Shown: positions 17,644-27,101 of the stretch, piece after piece
How the letters are laid out: the number at the start of each line of letters is the position of its first letter
Numbering within the stretch: position 1 is the first letter of the stretch
Assembly (NCBI RefSeq): GCF_002260525.1
Contig: NZ_MRYI01000001.1
Coordinates: forward strand, 558,001-622,000
Direction of reading: 5' to 3'
Source of the DNA: Hahella sp. CCB-MM4
Lineage (GTDB): Bacteria; Pseudomonadota; Gammaproteobacteria; Pseudomonadales; Oleiphilaceae
DNA: 64,000 bases
Translations under genes and position numbers: made by a program
Notes under the pieces: model-generated
What the model saw: only the letters and a program-made list of their open reading frames with translations
What the model was told of the DNA's origin: nothing
The model's database searches: none

Positions 17644-19723
17644 AGGTTTCCTCTGTCTCTTTTTGAAGCATTGCCAGGCCCCCGACATCAAGAATCAATG
17701 CCACCCGTCCATCCCCCAGGATGGTCGCCCCGGATACGCCCTGCACTGAGTGATAGTTGTCTTCGAGTGACTTGATCACAATCTGCTGCTGGCTGGAGAG
17801 ATCATCGACAAACAAACCGAAACGCCGGTTGTCATGTTCGACAATGACGACAATTCCGTTTTCCAGTGCAGAGACATCATGACCCGCCGGGGCATCCAGC
17901 GCTTCGGTGAGCCGCAAGACCGGCAGGTACTGCCCTCTGAGTTTGATCGCTTCTCCGGTACCGGTGACCTTGTGCACCATTTCCGGATAAGGCTGAAGAG
18001 ATTCGATAATGGAGACGAGTGGAATGACATAGATCTCCTCTCCGATATTGACCAGCTGGCCGTCCATGATGGCGAGTGTCAGGGGGAGTCGAATCACAAA
18101 CCGGGTGCCTTTGCCCAGGGTGGAATCCACGTGAATGCTGCCTCCCAGGCTCTGAACATTACGTTTGACCACATCCATGCCGACGCCTCTTCCAGACAGA
18201 TCACTGGCCTGCTCCTTGGTAGAAAACCCTGGTAGGAAGATCAGCTCGAATGCCTGCTGATCATTGAAAATGGTTTCTTCCGATATCAAACCTTTTTTCT
18301 TGGCTTTATCGAGTAGTTTTGCAGGATCCAGTCCTTTTCCATCGTCCTCCACTTCGATCACGATATTGCCTACTTGGTGATAGGCTCGGAGCCAGACGGT
18401 ACCGTGCTCCGGCTTCCCGTTACCTACCCGTTCCTCCACCGTCTCGATACCGTGATCGACGCTGTTGCGGACTAAATGAACCAAGGGATCTGTAATTTTT
18501 TCGATAACGGTTTTATCGACCTCGGTGGATTCACCGCTCATGACCAGCTCGATGTCCTTGGATAACTGCCGGCTCAAGTCTCTTACCATTCTCGGAAATC
18601 GGCTGAAACAGAAAGAGATAGGCAACATGCGGATCTGCATGACACCTTCTTGCAGCGCCCGTGTTTGTCGATGAAGTTGCATCAAGCCCTGCTGCAAACG
18701 CTCCATTCCCTGAAGCGCTTCATCTTCACTGAGAAGATTCAGCATGGATTGTGTGATCACCAGCTCCCCGACCATGTTGATCAAAGCATCCACTTTGCCC
18801 AGGTCGACTCTGATGGACTGACTCTCCGTCGATGACGTCGCTGTTGATTTCGCCGTTGGCGCTTTCTTCGGGGAAATGTCCTGGACTGGTTCCGGGGTGC
18901 TGATGGCAGGTTCTAACACTTCCTGCGACGGGGACGGCGAATCTTTTTTCTCTTCGGCTACCTTTGAGTTTGTTTCGAGTATCGGCGCGCTTGTTTCAAG
19001 TATCGGCACCAATGCCAGATCGCATTCATCTTCGACCCAGGCAAATATATCGTCAATGACCGCCCGCTCCACCGGGGCTTTCAGATTCAAAGTCCAGCCC
19101 AGATAACTGTTGAGGGGCTCATATAATTCCCACTCGGGCATCTGCGCCGTATCGCAGATTACTTCTAGCGGACCATGTTCTCCCAGCTCCCGAATCAAGC
19201 GTAACGGGTCGTTACCGCGAAGCATCATCTCCTTATGCGGTGTAAATACGATTCGCCAGCCAATCAGCACGTCCTCATCCGTCTGTGTGGCAGACGAAGC
19301 ATCAGCGGGAGCTTCGGGTGAAGGAGCGGCGCTTCCTCCTGACATGATCAGTTCCAGGGGGTGCAGGTAATCTTGCAATACCTGCACATCCATCTGTTCA
19401 CCCTTCTTTGCAAAGGTCAACAGATGTCTCAATGCGTCGACGGATCCCAATAATACATCGACAATGTCCTGGCTGATCGATCGCTTTCCAGCCCGAATGT
19501 CATCCAGGAGATTTTCCATGACATGCGTGTAGGCCGCGACCTGTTGAAAGCCGAACGTCGCACTACCTCCTTTGATGGAGTGCGCTGCGCGGAATATTGT
19601 ATTGATCGCCTCAGAATCAACAGCAGTAACGTCCAGATTCAGCAGACCTGATTCAATTTCAGTGACAGCTTCATCACTCTCTTCAAAGAAGACACTGTGA
19701 AAACGGGTAACATCAACACTCAT
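17627..19723 (-). CDS. cheA: Chemotaxis histidine kinase CheA
   Basis: A 698-residue CheA. The N-terminal HPt domain carries the phosphorylated His48 in RAAHSIKGG. The following domain is P2-like but unusual. A long Pro/Ser/Glu-rich linker (about 240-305) contains a near-repeat of ILETSAP. Dimerisation, HATPase (HLVRNSVDHGIE, GKGLDPAKL, GRGVGMDVV) and CheW-like regulatory domains follow. It probably passes phosphate to the adjacent CheY and CheB, and perhaps to the REC domain encoded at 20277-21944. GGAG precedes the ATG. Confidence 0.96.
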   Translation of the reverse strand: MSVDVTRFHSVFFEESDEAVTEIESGLLNLDVTAVDSEAINTIFRAAHSIKGGSATFGFQQVAAYTHVMENLLDDIRAGKRSISQDIVDVLLGSVDALRHLLTFAKKGEQMDVQVLQDYLHPLELIMSGGSAAPSPEAPADASSATQTDEDVLIGWRIVFTPHKEMMLRGNDPLRLIRELGEHGPLEVICDTAQMPEWELYEPLNSYLGWTLNLKAPVERAVIDDIFAWVEDECDLALVPILETSAPILETNSKVAEEKKDSPSPSQEVLEPAISTPEPVQDISPKKAPTAKSTATSSTESQSIRVDLGKVDALINMVGELVITQSMLNLLSEDEALQGMERLQQGLMQLHRQTRALQEGVMQIRMLPISFCFSRFPRMVRDLSRQLSKDIELVMSGESTEVDKTVIEKITDPLVHLVRNSVDHGIETVEERVGNGKPEHGTVWLRAYHQVGNIVIEVEDDGKGLDPAKLLDKAKKKGLISEETIFNDQQAFELIFLPGFSTKEQASDLSGRGVGMDVVKRNVQSLGGSIHVDSTLGKGTRFVIRLPLTLAIMDGQLVNIGEEIYVIPLVSIIESLQPYPEMVHKVTGTGEAIKLRGQYLPVLRLTEALDAPAGHDVSALENGIVVIVEHDNRRFGLFVDDLSSQQQIVIKSLEDNYHSVQGVSGATILGDGRVALILDVGGLAMLQKETEETYAQVG

Positions 19724-19772
19724 AAGCTACTCCGTGCTTTCCTGACCCTCAAATGGTCAGGCAAATGTTTGT

Positions 19773-20135
19773 TCAGCCCAAAACTTTTTTGATAGTGGAG
19801 ACCAACTGGTCCGGATTAAAAGGTTTCACAATCCAGCCGGTAGCCCCGGCGGCTTTACCCTCACTTTTTTTGTCTGCTCCGGATTCGGTGGTCAGCATCA
19901 ATAACGGAGTAAACTTATAACTGGCTTCGGCACGCAGATTTTTAATCAACGTAATCCCATCCATGACCGGCATGTTAACGTCAGTAATCACCAGGTCGTA
20001 TTTGTTGGATTTGGCCTTTCCCAAAGCCTCCTGACCATTGGATGCCTCATCCACCTGATACCCTGCACCTTTCAGGGTAAACGCGACCATCTGACGCATG
20101 GAGGCGGAATCATCCACTGCAAGAATCTTAGCCAT
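19773..20135 (-). CDS. cheY: Chemotaxis response regulator CheY
   Basis: A 120-residue single-domain receiver with acidic pair D8/D9, phospho-acceptor D52 in VITDVNMP, the conserved Thr in MLTTESG and Lys in WIVKPF. AAGGGGAG lies just upstream of the ATG. It precedes cheA by 49 bp. As an operon CheY it may act as a phosphate sink or bind a non-flagellar target. Confidence 0.94.
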   Translation of the reverse strand: MAKILAVDDSASMRQMVAFTLKGAGYQVDEASNGQEALGKAKSNKYDLVITDVNMPVMDGITLIKNLRAEASYKFTPLLMLTTESGADKKSEGKAAGATGWIVKPFNPDQLVSTIKKVLG

Positions 20136-20276
20136 ATTCTCCCCTTATTCTCCGAACAAAATTTGACCTCGTTGTATCAGGATAGCAGCAACCACTCATA
20201 TCACACGGACCGGGAGCGCTGAATATTCATGACTCAGAACAGGAAACCTCCACCCCAATCTCAATATACTGATGCT

Positions 20277-21944
20277 TCAGCTATTCAGATCAATGACGGC
20301 TCTGACATGATGATCACCTGTATTAAATTTCAGTTCTCTGCAGATAGCCTTCACCATGGGTAACCCTCTCCCGAAAGCATCATCACTGTCTTCCAGATCA
20401 AGATTCAGCGGAGATATGCCTTGGCCACTATCAGATACCTCGACGCATAGAGACATAGGTAACTGGCTGCTGATCGTCAGCTCCATACGCACCCAGCCAT
20501 CCTTCAAGTCCTGTAAAAGTCTCTGCCGATTTTTGTAATATTTTTCGAATCCGCCTTCCTCACTCTTCACGTCTGAAAACAAATTCAGAACACCATGATC
20601 AACCGCATTGTTGAACAGCTCAGCAATCACCATAAATACAACTTCTTTTTCTGGACGTATCGCCATATGCTGACTTAACCACTGCCTGACAATCATGAGA
20701 GGATCACTGGTGCGCAATTGGGTAGGCCACCACGAAAACTCTAGCGAAACTGAAGGTAAACCGATGTCCACCAGTGGATTGATATTATCCACTTCTTCTC
20801 CATCATCTGCGGCGATTCCCTTTTCCATGCAGGTGATTTCGATCAGAGACAGGTCATCCTGAAGATCGGAATTGAACTCGTATACGGCTTGCAGCATGGC
20901 ATCCAATATCCGGCCCTGGCTGTGCTGAACGACAGAAATCACCCCTTCCTCGCCAAACATTTCGCCGTCCGCATTGCTGCACTCAGTGACCCCATCGGTA
21001 TAGAACAGCAATCGATTATCGCCATTAAGTGACAGAATTTCAGTATCAGCTTCAAACTCGTCGTCCCCCATAATGCCGAGTGGCATATGGGTCGACTTGA
21101 TAGATCGACGTACCTCGTTGCCTTCGATCAGGAACGCATCAGGCAACCCTCCACACCAGATTTCAATGCGGTTTCTGGCCTGATTGATTTCTCCCACAGT
21201 GGCACAAAAAAACATCGAGCCGGGCAAAAAACGCTTCAGGATCTGATTTAACTCCCTAACAATTTCGCCCACCGACAAATTTCGCCGACTCATGGTTCGA
21301 AATGCCTGGGTAACCGGAATGGAGCCGATAGAGGCGGTCAACCCATGACCGGTAAAGTCACCGATGAGAAAATAGGCTCCGCCATCCCATTTGTCCTGTA
21401 GCAACACCAGATCACCGCTAAAGAAAGAGGCGGCGGTACAATGCATATCAATCCCGGGAACATCCGTCGCATTGGCCTTTTGCGCAGCCTCCATCAGGTG
21501 ACGGGTCATGTCATATTCGCTGTGGACACGCGAACGAAAGTATTCCAGTTCCTTGTTCTGCATCAGCACCTGACGGTTCAGGTTGAGAGTTCGTTCATGG
21601 GCCTGAATTTTTGCTCGAAGAATATTGAAATTGATCGGTTTGACCAGGAAATCATCGCCGACTTCCAGACTTTGAACCAACTCCTCCTCATCAGAAAGAG
21701 CCGTTAAAAAAATAATAGGGACATGTTCTCCAGGCTGCTCCTCCTTGATTGCCCGAGCGGCCGTGTAGCCATCCATGACCGGCATCAGCATATCCATTAG
21801 AATCAGGTCTGGCTTGGTATCGCGCCAGATTTCCAGGGCCTGGGCTCCGTTCTCTGCGACATGGCAGACATGCCCGAAGTCTTCCAACTCCATTACCAGC
21901 AGTTGGCGGCAGAATTCCTCATCCTCTGCAATCAGTATTTCCAT
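20277..21944 (-). CDS. Response regulator with PP2C phosphatase and anti-sigma-type kinase domains (HsbR-like)
   Basis: A 555-residue regulator. The receiver (1-120) has acceptor D51 in LMDMLMP. A SpoIIE-type PP2C phosphatase domain (about 160-380) has SGDLVLLQD, FLIGDFTGHG and FYTDGVTECS. A C-terminal GHKL kinase domain (about 420-555) has ELFNNAVDHG, VSDSGQGIS and GRGLPMV. This is the architecture of HsbR, which phosphorylates or dephosphorylates the STAS protein HsbA in Pseudomonas, and an adjacent STAS gene (22027-22329) fits. The ATG at 21944, with GGGAAA-type purines upstream, is chosen because the region before it is intergenic-like. The phosphodonor is probably CheA or a distant HptB-like protein. 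Confidence 0.88.
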   Translation of the reverse strand: MEILIAEDEEFCRQLLVMELEDFGHVCHVAENGAQALEIWRDTKPDLILMDMLMPVMDGYTAARAIKEEQPGEHVPIIFLTALSDEEELVQSLEVGDDFLVKPINFNILRAKIQAHERTLNLNRQVLMQNKELEYFRSRVHSEYDMTRHLMEAAQKANATDVPGIDMHCTAASFFSGDLVLLQDKWDGGAYFLIGDFTGHGLTASIGSIPVTQAFRTMSRRNLSVGEIVRELNQILKRFLPGSMFFCATVGEINQARNRIEIWCGGLPDAFLIEGNEVRRSIKSTHMPLGIMGDDEFEADTEILSLNGDNRLLFYTDGVTECSNADGEMFGEEGVISVVQHSQGRILDAMLQAVYEFNSDLQDDLSLIEITCMEKGIAADDGEEVDNINPLVDIGLPSVSLEFSWWPTQLRTSDPLMIVRQWLSQHMAIRPEKEVVFMVIAELFNNAVDHGVLNLFSDVKSEEGGFEKYYKNRQRLLQDLKDGWVRMELTISSQLPMSLCVEVSDSGQGISPLNLDLEDSDDAFGRGLPMVKAICRELKFNTGDHHVRAVIDLNS

Positions 21945-22026
21945 GCCCCGTTTCCCTTTTTTTTCAGGAGACTGAAAACTAGTTATCAGGCGATTGAAAC
22001 CCGTGTCGGGTGATTGAAAATAAATG

Positions 22027-22329
22027 TCAGGAAATTGAGAATTTCTTATCGAATCTCGAAATCTCAAAGATCTTCTTGATACCAGGTGAACAATTCACAA
22101 TGCTTATCTGCGCCGTATCGCCACCAAGAAATGTTCGCATATTGAGCAGCATTCCCAGCGCAGAGCTGTCTATGTGCTCGGTCTGCCGCAAATCAACAAC
22201 AAACTCCGCATCCTTGTTCTTTGATTCATAGGAGCTACGGAATTGAGATATCTGGCTGAAATCAAATCTTCCACGAATATCGATGGTGACTTTCCTGCCG
22301 TCCGATGAAGCCCGGGACTCAATCGTCAT
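22027..22329 (-). CDS. STAS-domain anti-sigma factor antagonist (HsbA-like)
   Basis: A 100-residue STAS protein with the phosphorylation loop HIDSSALGMLLNM, containing the Ser expected to be modified by the partner GHKL kinase. It lies 82 bp upstream of the PP2C/kinase regulator gene, matching HsbA/HsbR gene pairing. Dephosphorylated HsbA-type proteins bind FlgM, and other states bind a diguanylate cyclase in Pseudomonas; the target here is unknown. Confidence 0.86.
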   Translation of the reverse strand: MTIESRASSDGRKVTIDIRGRFDFSQISQFRSSYESKNKDAEFVVDLRQTEHIDSSALGMLLNMRTFLGGDTAQISIVNCSPGIKKIFEISRFDKKFSIS

Positions 22330-22385
22330 AATGAACCTCCCTGATGAATTTGCTGATTAATTAAAATGAGGAAACTGCAAACTCC

Positions 22386-23591
22386 CTAAAACAATTCGAT
22401 ATCATCGCCGCTTGCTTTTGCACGGTCCGATCCATGTATGCCCATATCAACATTCATCATCGTCTGCATTTGCTGTTGTAAGCGTTCATAATCCTGGATG
22501 GTCAGGCTCTTGCCTTTGGATAACTCTTGTAAAATGTTATGCACACTGTGGATTAGTTCCATCCTTCTCGTCAGCCTGCTGCATGCCTGCGTTGCGATAT
22601 CGCCAAACTGAAAACCCTGGACACTGGTATCCACCAAACGCTTAATCTGCGTGGAAAGCTCAACCATGTGCGCGACCGCTTCATTGATTTCCACATTGAT
22701 TTCGGAGCGCTCCTGAATCATCTGCTCTACATACCCCCTTCCGTTGAGGGCTTCTTTCATATCCAGAGAGGCCACGTCTCCAACGATTTCCCGGACTTTA
22801 CTGATCGCGTTTTTGGTTTCACTGGCCTTGCCTTTAATCTGGGTATTCAGTTCACTGGAGCCACGGGACAGCCGACGCACCTCATCAGCGACAACGGCAA
22901 ACCCTCTGCCCGCCTCACCCGCCCTGGCCGCTTCGATTGCAGCATTGAGCGCCAGAAGGTCCGTCTGATCCGCAATTTCCTGGATATTACCTAGCAAAGC
23001 GAACATTTGATCGAGCTGTCCCACCATGTCCTCAATTCGATGCACGGCGTTAACGCTCTTCTCCGAGACATTCACAAGAAGATCAACATAGGTACCGATA
23101 ATTCGGTCTAAAGATTCAGCAAACTCTTCCATCGAAAGCCTCTGTTGAGGCGTATCCTTTCCAGCTTTAGCCTTGTCCTTGTTGTCCCCTTTTACTCTCG
23201 CGAGAACTTCAAACGCCAACTCGCTCTGCTGCTTGGAACTGTCACTGAGTTCAACAAAAGAGTGGCTAAGCGTTTCTATATTGCTGGAAATAATATTGTT
23301 CAACTCTTCGGATGAACTTCGCACTTCATCTATGGAACTTTCGCAATAGTCTGAAATGTTGTGGGTTAACTTCTTACGTTCGTGATCAAGAGATAATTCC
23401 TGTGAAGTCGCTTCCTCACTTTGATCTGAAGGGCGAAAAAACCAGGTGGAAGCTATGGCAAGTGCCGTCGAAACGGAAAAAGTCCAGGTAGCAATAGATG
23501 AGGGAAGAAACCACGATATGAGCACGACAAGTACGGAAAGTGCAATCAGGATTCCCCCTCCCCTTCCTTTGTTGGACGTACCTTCATTCAT
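22386..23591 (-). CDS. Short membrane-anchored methyl-accepting chemotaxis protein
   Basis: A chemoreceptor of about 401 residues with two adjacent membrane helices near the N-terminus (about 14-55) and almost no periplasmic domain. A signalling domain with [20 protein letters not shown] follows. The C-terminus ends GDDIELF, similar in charge to the DDWEVF tail of the large receptor but without Trp. The ATG at 23591 has AAGG eight bases upstream; an ATG at 23609 lacks one. It is the first gene of the chemosensory operon. It probably senses an internal or membrane state. Confidence 0.88.
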   Translation of the reverse strand: MNEGTSNKGRGGGILIALSVLVVLISWFLPSSIATWTFSVSTALAIASTWFFRPSDQSEEATSQELSLDHERKKLTHNISDYCESSIDEVRSSSEELNNIISSNIETLSHSFVELSDSSKQQSELAFEVLARVKGDNKDKAKAGKDTPQQRLSMEEFAESLDRIIGTYVDLLVNVSEKSVNAVHRIEDMVGQLDQMFALLGNIQEIADQTDLLALNAAIEAARAGEAGRGFAVVADEVRRLSRGSSELNTQIKGKASETKNAISKVREIVGDVASLDMKEALNGRGYVEQMIQERSEINVEINEAVAHMVELSTQIKRLVDTSVQGFQFGDIATQACSRLTRRMELIHSVHNILQELSKGKSLTIQDYERLQQQMQTMMNVDMGIHGSDRAKASGDDIELF

Positions 23592-23792
23592 ATCTTCAAC
23601 CTTAAGCATAATGCTATCGAAAAATGACTGGGGGCTGATTCATCCTGCACTAAAAAACTATAGCTCAAAATTCCCGACTGCAAAGCTAGGCTATTTCTTT
23701 TACCCGAAAAAATGGCAAAAGGGACTGTCTTGGTAATTCACCCAGGTTGATCTACGCTAAGTTCAAGGCATAAAGGAACCAGGAGCAGCCTA

Positions 23793-24968
23793 ATGGGAAC
23801 ACCATACGAAATTGGATTGTGTGGAGAACTCTCCGGGAAAACACAACACGCATGCAGTGCCACACTACATTTTACGGTATGCGACGGGGAACAGATTGCT
23901 GCCAGAGTCGGAGCATCCCCTCCACTGGATGCCCTATTGCTGTGCCAACCGCTCACTCATCAGGAACAACTAGCCATTCTGCAACAGATCACAGAACTGG
24001 AGCTGGATGAGACACCGCCTTGTCTGGTATGTCTGGAAGCGCCTGACGCCAACACCATGATGAGCTTCCTGGACGCCGGTGCCGATGATGTTCTGGATAC
24101 AGACAGTTCCAGCAAAAAATTAGTCACTCGCATTCATAAGGCTGTTCTTAACCGGATTGCCAACCGGCAATTAAAATCGCAGCTCAGGTTGGCGAACGAA
24201 GTTGCCATGAGTGCGATGACCGATACCAGCGACCTGGGTAACAACATCCAGTTTCTGCTGGAGGTCAATCATTGCGATAACTTTGATCAGCTTGGACAGT
24301 TGCTGTTTCAGGCACTTGATTATTATGGTCTGAATTGCAGCCTGCAGATTCGCGGCCGCTTTGAAACAAAAAATATGGAGCGCAGCGGTATCGCAAGGGA
24401 GCTGGAAACCCAGCTGTTAACTCACTTTTCCACCGGCTCAAGATTCCATCAGTCAGGGAAAAGGCTATTCTGCAACTACGGCCATATTTCCCTGCTGATC
24501 AAGAACATGCCGATAGAAGATGAAATACGTTGCGGCAAGATCAGAGACAATATATTTGCCCTGTTGCAGGGCTCCGATGCCAGAATAAGAGCACTTGATG
24601 ACGCACTGGAAGTGGAACTCAGAATGCAGGTACTACAAGATCTTTCCAGACGCATGCTAACGGCTCTGACCGATCTGGAAGAGAGCTACATGGTGATCAC
24701 CAATGAGATCGTGACCGTTACCGAGTACACCAATGAACAAATCACCGATGCATTACATTACCTCGGACTGACGGAAAACCAGGAGCAGGCGATCTGCGAT
24801 ATCATGCACGACCTGATTACCAACACTAACAGGGTCTTTAATCAGGGATTAGCCATCAACCAGCAACACCGGGAATATTTCGAGCAAATTGAAGGCGCTA
24901 TTGCACCTTCCGCCCCGGGACAGACCGATTCTTTCGCACAATTACAAGCCTTGCTCGCAGCCACCTGA
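23793..24968 (+). CDS. Orphan receiver-like protein of unknown function
   Basis: A 391-residue soluble protein. The first 130 residues look like a degenerate receiver (FLDAGADDVLDTD resembles the REC beta4-beta5 region) without a clear phospho-acceptor. Residues 145-265 form an alpha/beta domain beginning MTDTSDLGNNIQFLLEVNH, and the C-terminal 100 residues are helical. This layout is seen in uncharacterised gammaproteobacterial response regulators. AGGAG precedes the ATG. It diverges from the chemosensory operon, which suggests a link to that pathway. No enzymatic motif is visible. Confidence 0.7.
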   Translation: MGTPYEIGLCGELSGKTQHACSATLHFTVCDGEQIAARVGASPPLDALLLCQPLTHQEQLAILQQITELELDETPPCLVCLEAPDANTMMSFLDAGADDVLDTDSSSKKLVTRIHKAVLNRIANRQLKSQLRLANEVAMSAMTDTSDLGNNIQFLLEVNHCDNFDQLGQLLFQALDYYGLNCSLQIRGRFETKNMERSGIARELETQLLTHFSTGSRFHQSGKRLFCNYGHISLLIKNMPIEDEIRCGKIRDNIFALLQGSDARIRALDDALEVELRMQVLQDLSRRMLTALTDLEESYMVITNEIVTVTEYTNEQITDALHYLGLTENQEQAICDIMHDLITNTNRVFNQGLAINQQHREYFEQIEGAIAPSAPGQTDSFAQLQALLAAT

Positions 24969-25027
24969 GCGAATCAGGCGGCCGTAGCACACCTGATATC
25001 TGCCGACAGTAACCGTAAGGCTGGAAT

Positions 25028-25306
25028 CTAATGTCTGGGCCGGAAATTTCGTCTGGGCTTTTCTTCTCTCGGACGGGCTTCATTGACTTTCATGTTACGT
25101 CCGTGAATGTTGCTGTCATTCAATTGCTGAATAGCAGCTTCAGCTTGTCCCCCATCAGGCATTTCCACAAATCCGAATCCTTTGGATTTGCCAGTTTCCC
25201 GGTCGCGGATTACATTGCAACGGCTGATTTCACCAAAAGCACCAAATGCTTCACGCAGATCATCTTCCGTTACCTGATAGGGCAGGTTTCCCACATATAT
25301 GTTCAT
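25028..25306 (-). CDS. RRM-type RNA-binding protein
   Basis: A 92-residue protein with one RNA recognition motif: RNP2 IYVGNL at 3-8 and RNP1 KGFGFVEM near 43-50, followed by a basic tail ending RRNFRPRH. Such small bacterial RRM proteins are often cold- or stress-regulated. The ATG at 25306 begins the RRM directly and is preferred over an 18-codon longer reading. No operon partner. The stretch 25307-25582 shows no gene. Confidence 0.92.
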   Translation of the reverse strand: MNIYVGNLPYQVTEDDLREAFGAFGEISRCNVIRDRETGKSKGFGFVEMPDGGQAEAAIQQLNDSNIHGRNMKVNEARPREEKPRRNFRPRH

Positions 25307-25582
25307 CACACTTTCTCGTTCGATCCCAGCGCTTGTATCGAGCATACTATTGGTAACCAAACGCCGACATTACCCAATAGCGACCAGCCAACCTCTGGCT
25401 AATTCATTTCTCCACACCGGGCTGCGTTCAAAATAGTTTGAGTCCTTGAACTGCCCATAAAGTAGACAATGAAATTAAATCTGGTTCATAAAGCATTAAA
25501 CGTCAAATAGGATTGAACAAAAAAGTGCCACAGGCAGATGACAGTTTGGTGTATTCACGACTTCACAGCTCAACGTCTTCAC

Positions 25583-26026
25583 TCACAAGGTGTCCAGCAG
25601 CTCGACTTTCAGGACACACTTCCTCACCTCGTATGAATGGGTGACAGAGGGAAAATATGGCTCGTCAATAGGGATTGAGATCGGACCGGCATCGGAGCCA
25701 AATGTCGCAGTTCGTTGAACGGGTGCAATCTCGGCACTTTCTTCAGTTATATAATCGTTAAAGCAGGCTTTTTCCAAGACGTCGAACCCTGTCGCCTTGT
25801 GATCAACACTTAATTCCGCGGCCCGCTTCAGAGCATAGTTCTCAGCATCGGCAAAACTGATCTTTTCATAGGTTTCATAAGTCACCTGATATTGTCGCTC
25901 CGACAGCTGAATCTCGCTGTATCCATGAGGACGCTTTCCCTCCTTGGCCATGTAAAGCGGCCTGGATTCAAAGGCAGAACATCCGGCCAGCCATAACAGG
26001 AGTCCGGCTGTGAGCAGTTTTCGCAT
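25583..26026 (-). CDS. Small outer-membrane-type lipoprotein (CC0125-like)
   Basis: A 147-residue lipoprotein with signal peptide and lipobox LAGC (Cys16). The mature part has GYSEIQLSERQYQVTYE and two further Cys residues, resembling the uncharacterised CC0125/CC1285-type lipoproteins. Asp is absent directly after the lipobox Cys (Ser follows), consistent with outer-membrane sorting. The gene is isolated, and function is unknown. Confidence 0.8.
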   Translation of the reverse strand: MRKLLTAGLLLWLAGCSAFESRPLYMAKEGKRPHGYSEIQLSERQYQVTYETYEKISFADAENYALKRAAELSVDHKATGFDVLEKACFNDYITEESAEIAPVQRTATFGSDAGPISIPIDEPYFPSVTHSYEVRKCVLKVELLDTL

Positions 26027-26116
26027 AGTGAGTAGTTCCCTGATAAACGATCAATTTGCCAATACCAAAATGCAAATCTATCACAGTTTTTAACAGGGAT
26101 ACCGGATGTCCTTAAC

Positions 26117-26155
26117 AAAAAAGACCCGGTCCGGGAGTTCATCTCCCGACCGGGT
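26117..26155 (-). terminator. Intrinsic terminator of malEFG
   Basis: ACCCGG/CCGGGT and GGGAG/CTCCC pair with one bulged base; on the minus strand the hairpin is followed by six T. It lies 40 bases past the malG stop codon. Confidence 0.85.
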
Positions 26156-26194
26156 ACGCGCAACAAAAGGAAGACGAAAAAAAGTTTTGCGCGA

Positions 26195-27085
26195 TTACCC
26201 TTTCACTCCTCCGGCCGTCAGCCCGCCGACGATCCATTTCTGGCAATAGAGGAAAATTAATGTGATGGGTAAACCGGATAACACCGCTGCAGCGGCAAAG
26301 TCGCCCCAGAGGTAATTCTGTTCATACAGGTATTGTTGAGCACCCACAGCCAACGTGAGGTTGTCGACATTCAACAGAAGAATAGAGGCAATGGGGTATT
26401 CCATGATGTTCATGATAAACGCCAGGATGAACACCACTGCCAGGATGGGCACCGACAAAGGCAGAAGGATATAGCGGAAAGCCTGCCAGGTGGTGGCTCC
26501 ATCAACAATGGCGGCTTCTTCCAATGAACGGTCAATGGATTCGAAGTAACCTTTGATGGTCCATATGTGCAACGCCATACCGCCAAGTGATGCCAGAATC
26601 ACCGCTCCATGCGTATCGATCCCCAGCCAGCTCACATGGTTACCGATTTCATCAAACAACGCATACAACGCCACCAATGACAACACCGGCGGGAACATCT
26701 GGAAGATCAGCATGGACTTCAGGATGACCCCTTTGAACTTGAAGCGCATACGGGCAAAAGCATAAGCACTGGTGGTGGAAAGCAGCAAAATCAGACCACT
26801 TGATATGGTGGCAATCTTGATGGAGTTCCAAAGCCACAACAGTACAGGAAATGGTGGTTGCAATACGGTCCCGTCAGCCTGGGTATAGGGAATTCCCAAG
26901 GCCAGCGACCAATGCTCCAGCGATGGATTTTCAGGAAGCAGACTACCGGTAGCAAAATTTCCCGTGCGGAAAGAGATGGATACGACCATCAGCAACGGAA
27001 AGACAATAATCATGATAAAACACAGCAGCCCAAGATGGGTCGCCCAGACACGATATTTGACGGATTTGGGTTGAACCATGGCCAT
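26195..27085 (-). CDS. malG: Maltose/maltodextrin ABC transporter permease MalG
   Basis: A 296-residue inner-membrane permease with six predicted helices, length as in E. coli. The EAA loop that contacts MalK reads [16 protein letters not shown] near 190-205. The C-terminal GLTAGGVKG, which inserts into the substrate-binding protein cleft in E. coli MalG, is conserved. GGAG lies eight bases before the ATG. It follows malF by 16 bp. Confidence 0.95.
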   Translation of the reverse strand: MAMVQPKSVKYRVWATHLGLLCFIMIIVFPLLMVVSISFRTGNFATGSLLPENPSLEHWSLALGIPYTQADGTVLQPPFPVLLWLWNSIKIATISSGLILLLSTTSAYAFARMRFKFKGVILKSMLIFQMFPPVLSLVALYALFDEIGNHVSWLGIDTHGAVILASLGGMALHIWTIKGYFESIDRSLEEAAIVDGATTWQAFRYILLPLSVPILAVVFILAFIMNIMEYPIASILLLNVDNLTLAVGAQQYLYEQNYLWGDFAAAAVLSGLPITLIFLYCQKWIVGGLTAGGVKG

Positions 27086-27101
27086 AACGATAAACTCCTA
27101 A

